From Oscillospiraceae bacterium (GTDB lineage Bacteria; Bacillota; Clostridia; Oscillospirales; Ruminococcaceae), in assembly GCA_022766785.1 (NCBI GenBank), contig JALEOL010000026.1, forward strand, positions 1-41,056: a stretch of DNA of 41,056 nt. Reading direction: 5' to 3'. The position numbers and the translations under genes were made by a program. Numbering within the stretch: position 1 is the first letter of the stretch; every line of letters starts with the position of its first letter. The notes under the pieces are model-generated. The model saw only the letters and a program-made list of their open reading frames with translations, did no database searches and was not told where the DNA came from. Shown piece after piece: positions 39,449 through 41,056 of this stretch.

Positions 39449-39985
39449 TTATTCAGCAGCAGCTTCAGCTTCGGGTTCGCCAAGGGAACCACCCTGCTGC
39501 TCGAGAATCTGACCCAGGCAGACAGCCAGGCCGGTGATGGGAGCAATCATGGTGCCCAGAACCTTTGCGTACAGAGCATCCTGACCGGGCAGCTCTGCGA
39601 TTTCAGCGATCTCCTGTAGAGAGAGAACCTTGCCTTCCATGAAGCCAGCTTTGATGGTGAAGATATCACCCAGCTTCTTGGAAAACTCGCTGATAATACG
39701 AATGGGTGCGATGGGGTCGCCGTTTGCAGTTGCAAGCGCGGTGGTGCCGTTGAGGATGGGGTCCAGTTCACCCAGACCAGTGTTATCCAGAGCAAACCGG
39801 GTCAGCGTATTCTTCACAACGGTGTATTCTACATCGTTCTGGCGGAGTTCGCTGCGGAGCTCGGTATCCTGGCTGACAGTGATGCCCTTATAATCAACAA
39901 AAACACCGGAGCCTGCATTCTGGAGACGTTCTGTCAGAGCAGCTACCTTTGCCTGTTTCTCACTGAGAACCTTTGCGTTCGGCAT
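39449..39985 (-). CDS. rplJ: 50S ribosomal protein L10
   Basis: 178 aa. The N-terminal rRNA-binding domain (MPNAKVLSEKQAKVAALTER, VDYKGITVSQDTELRSELRQ, VVKNTLTRFAL) is followed by the C-terminal helix that holds L7/L12 dimers and an acidic tail. GGAGGTGA lies just ahead of ATG 39985, and a recognisable L10 leader lies upstream. The rplK-rplA pair that often precedes rplJ is not here; proC is the upstream neighbour. Confidence 0.98.
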   Translation of the reverse strand: MPNAKVLSEKQAKVAALTERLQNAGSGVFVDYKGITVSQDTELRSELRQNDVEYTVVKNTLTRFALDNTGLGELDPILNGTTALATANGDPIAPIRIISEFSKKLGDIFTIKAGFMEGKVLSLQEIAEIAELPGQDALYAKVLGTMIAPITGLAVCLGQILEQQGGSLGEPEAEAAAE

Positions 39986-39989
39986 ATAT

Positions 39990-40135
39990 TGTCACCTCCG
40001 GGGTAATTTATCGCGCCCAAAAAAGAAAATCCCCAAGTCCCAAAAGACATGGAGATACAGCAACCAATATAAAAGTCGGTATGCTATCCTCGGCAGGATT
40101 TATGGCTTGGCCACCTGCTGTCTTTGGAGCGCTCA
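39990..40135 (-). ncRNA. Ribosomal protein L10 leader
   Basis: The minus strand has the conserved L10-leader core: CCAAAGACAGCAGGTGGCCA, then AAGCCATAAATCCTGCCGAG, in which GCAGG pairs with CCTGC. A second stem near GGGACTTGGGGATTTTC precedes the rplJ ribosome site. L10 (with L7/L12) binds this region and represses its own operon. Position between promoter and rplJ agrees. The edges are approximate. Confidence 0.85.
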
Positions 40136-40138
40136 TAT

Positions 40139-40167
40139 ATCATATCAATTTCATGCAGGCTTGTCAA
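40139..40167 (-). promoter_or_regulatory. Promoter of the rplJL operon
   Basis: On the minus strand TTGACA (40167-40162), 17-bp spacer, TATGAT (40144-40139), directly ahead of the L10 leader. Confidence 0.8.
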
Positions 40168-40350
40168 GATTTTTTATAAGCTTTTATGGAATTTTCCTGG
40201 AAAGCGTGGAACTGGAACGAAAAGTTCCCACATTGTTGCACGATTTTGTGCAAAACTTTTTGCGATATTTTGAATTTGTATCCTGTATATGCAAAAGGGA
40301 TGGAGAAGGTTTTCAACAAAATAAATCGAAATTGTGGAAAACTTATAATA

Positions 40351-40376
40351 GGTCTGTACCATAAATGGTACAGACC
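40351..40376 (-). terminator. Perfect hairpin after proC
   Basis: GGTCTGTACC / GGTACAGACC, 10 perfect pairs with a 6-nt loop, 9 nt beyond the proC stop. On the minus strand it is followed by TATTATAAGTTTTCC, a weak T-run. The AT-rich stretch 40168-40350 between it and the rplJ promoter holds no gene; it has one short hairpin around GTGGAAC/GTTCCCAC near 40206-40232. Confidence 0.6.
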
Positions 40377-40384
40377 CAAATGAT

Positions 40385-41056
40385 CTATTTCGAAAATTGT
40401 TTGGACTTCTCATAAGCGGCACAGACTGCGTTCATGCTGTCAGCACGGAACGCACCGCGCTCAAGCGCGTGGACACCGGCAATGGTGGTACCGCCGGGAC
40501 TGCAAACGGCATCTTTCAAAATACCAGGATGCTGTTTGCTTTCTAATACCATCTGCGCAGCGCCGCAGACAGTCTGGGCAGCATATTCCAATGCCTTGGC
40601 ACGCGGCAAACCGCATTCCACGCCGCCGTCGGCCAATGCTTCGATAAAAAGGTACACAAAAGCAGGACCGCAGCCGGAGACAGCACTGCCGGCATCCATC
40701 AAGGACTCCTGCAAATAATCCAGTCGGCCAGCAGCAGACAGACCGACAGTGAGCTGGAGACACTCTGCATCGGTTACGTTATCCGAGAGGGTATATAGAA
40801 TCATGCCGGCGCCGATGGAAGCTGGAGTATTGGGCATAATACGAATGACAGGATAGCTGCCGCCCGCCATGGAACGAATCTGGTCCATGGTCAGCCCTGC
40901 CGCCATCGTGACGAGCACAAACCGATCCGTCCGCGCTGCCAGTACCGGTGCGATATCGGCCAGCATGGCAGCCATGCCCTGTGGTTTGACGCCGAGGAAG
41001 ATATACTGGCAGTTTGCAGCAACCGCAGCATTGTCACCGGCCTGACAGCCGAGCTG
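40385..41056 (-). CDS. proC: Pyrroline-5-carboxylate reductase (N-terminus beyond window)
   Basis: At least 223 residues, open to the window edge (QLGCQAGDNAAVAANCQYIF, LGVKPQGMAAML). It reduces pyrroline-5-carboxylate to proline with NAD(P)H in the cytoplasm. Visible marks are FLGVKPQ at the end of the Rossmann domain, RIMPNTPASIGAGM, and the C-terminal dimerisation domain with AVSGCGPAFVYLFIEALADG, VCSPGGTTIAGVHALERGAF. The N-terminal GxGxMG nucleotide-binding loop lies outside. The ATG at 40975 is internal. The length left of the edge fits a normal ~265-aa enzyme. Confidence 0.95.
   Translation of the reverse strand, partial: QLGCQAGDNAAVAANCQYIFLGVKPQGMAAMLADIAPVLAARTDRFVLVTMAAGLTMDQIRSMAGGSYPVIRIMPNTPASIGAGMILYTLSDNVTDAECLQLTVGLSAAGRLDYLQESLMDAGSAVSGCGPAFVYLFIEALADGGVECGLPRAKALEYAAQTVCGAAQMVLESKQHPGILKDAVCSPGGTTIAGVHALERGAFRADSMNAVCAAYEKSKQFSK

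Noticed and set aside
40290..40345. Possible DnaA-box-like TGTGGAAAAC sequences near proC
   Set aside because: They match TTATCCACA poorly, there is no cluster, and no dnaA/dnaN context.

Overview
The window (about 41 kb, moderately high GC, AT-rich only in islands) looks like a chromosomal segment of a Gram-positive anaerobic gut or rumen bacterium of the Ruminococcus / Oscillospiraceae type. The evidence is AGGAGG-type ribosome sites, TTGACA-17-TATAAT promoters often carrying TGA just before the -10 box, a rubrerythrin, intracellular GH2 and GH26-type glycosidases, a dockerin remnant (cellulosome-type secreted protein), and a pst/pho locus with a TTAACA-type PHO box. The genus is inference; no rRNA gene is present.

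Layout. 1-590: tail of an upstream gene, its terminator and one copy of a ~305-bp structured repeat. 590-3470: typA, a YjjG-like HAD phosphatase and tRNA-Pro(GGG). 3470-6550: a decayed accessory patch with a reverse-strand remnant of an Ig-like surface protein, an AT-rich membrane protein, 90-bp tandem repeats, and a GLUG-repeat/dockerin gene broken by an amber codon and a frameshift. 6.7-10.2 kb: AI-2E family transporter and a DUF342/FapA protein. 10.2-19.1 kb: HD hydrolase overlapping a large GH2 enzyme, an NlpC/P60-like protein without its catalytic residues, two GH26-type enzymes and a DUF4358-type lipoprotein. 19.1-26.3 kb (minus strand): a complete phosphate regulon, pstS-pstC-pstA-pstB-phoU-response regulator-phoR, with a palindromic repeat element between pstS and pstC. 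26.3-30 kb: rubrerythrin, a low-complexity SPDTG surface protein, TetR plus DUF998 pair, and an AraC/GyrI-like regulator. 30-38.3 kb: Sel1-repeat protein, DprA, membrane EAL protein, an ArsB/NhaD-type transporter behind a structured leader, a cytidylate-kinase-like protein and a TauE/SafE transporter split into two half genes. 38.35-38.88 kb: the second, inverted copy of the ~305-bp repeat. 38.9-41.06 kb (minus strand): rplL, rplJ with an L10 leader, and a partial proC.

How the genes work together. The pst/pho block is a self-contained phosphate-sensing and uptake unit, and a PHO box lies ahead of pstS. The sugar genes lack signal peptides, so they probably act on imported beta-mannosidic or beta-galactosidic oligosaccharides.

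The most unusual layer is non-coding. Two related palindromic elements and one unrelated full-length hairpin each end 23-30 nt upstream of a start codon and fill most of the 5' leader. One related element carries a nested 60-bp palindrome. An inverted pair of polypyrimidine-rich repeats sits about 38 kb apart, and a leader with mutually exclusive stems precedes the ion transporter.
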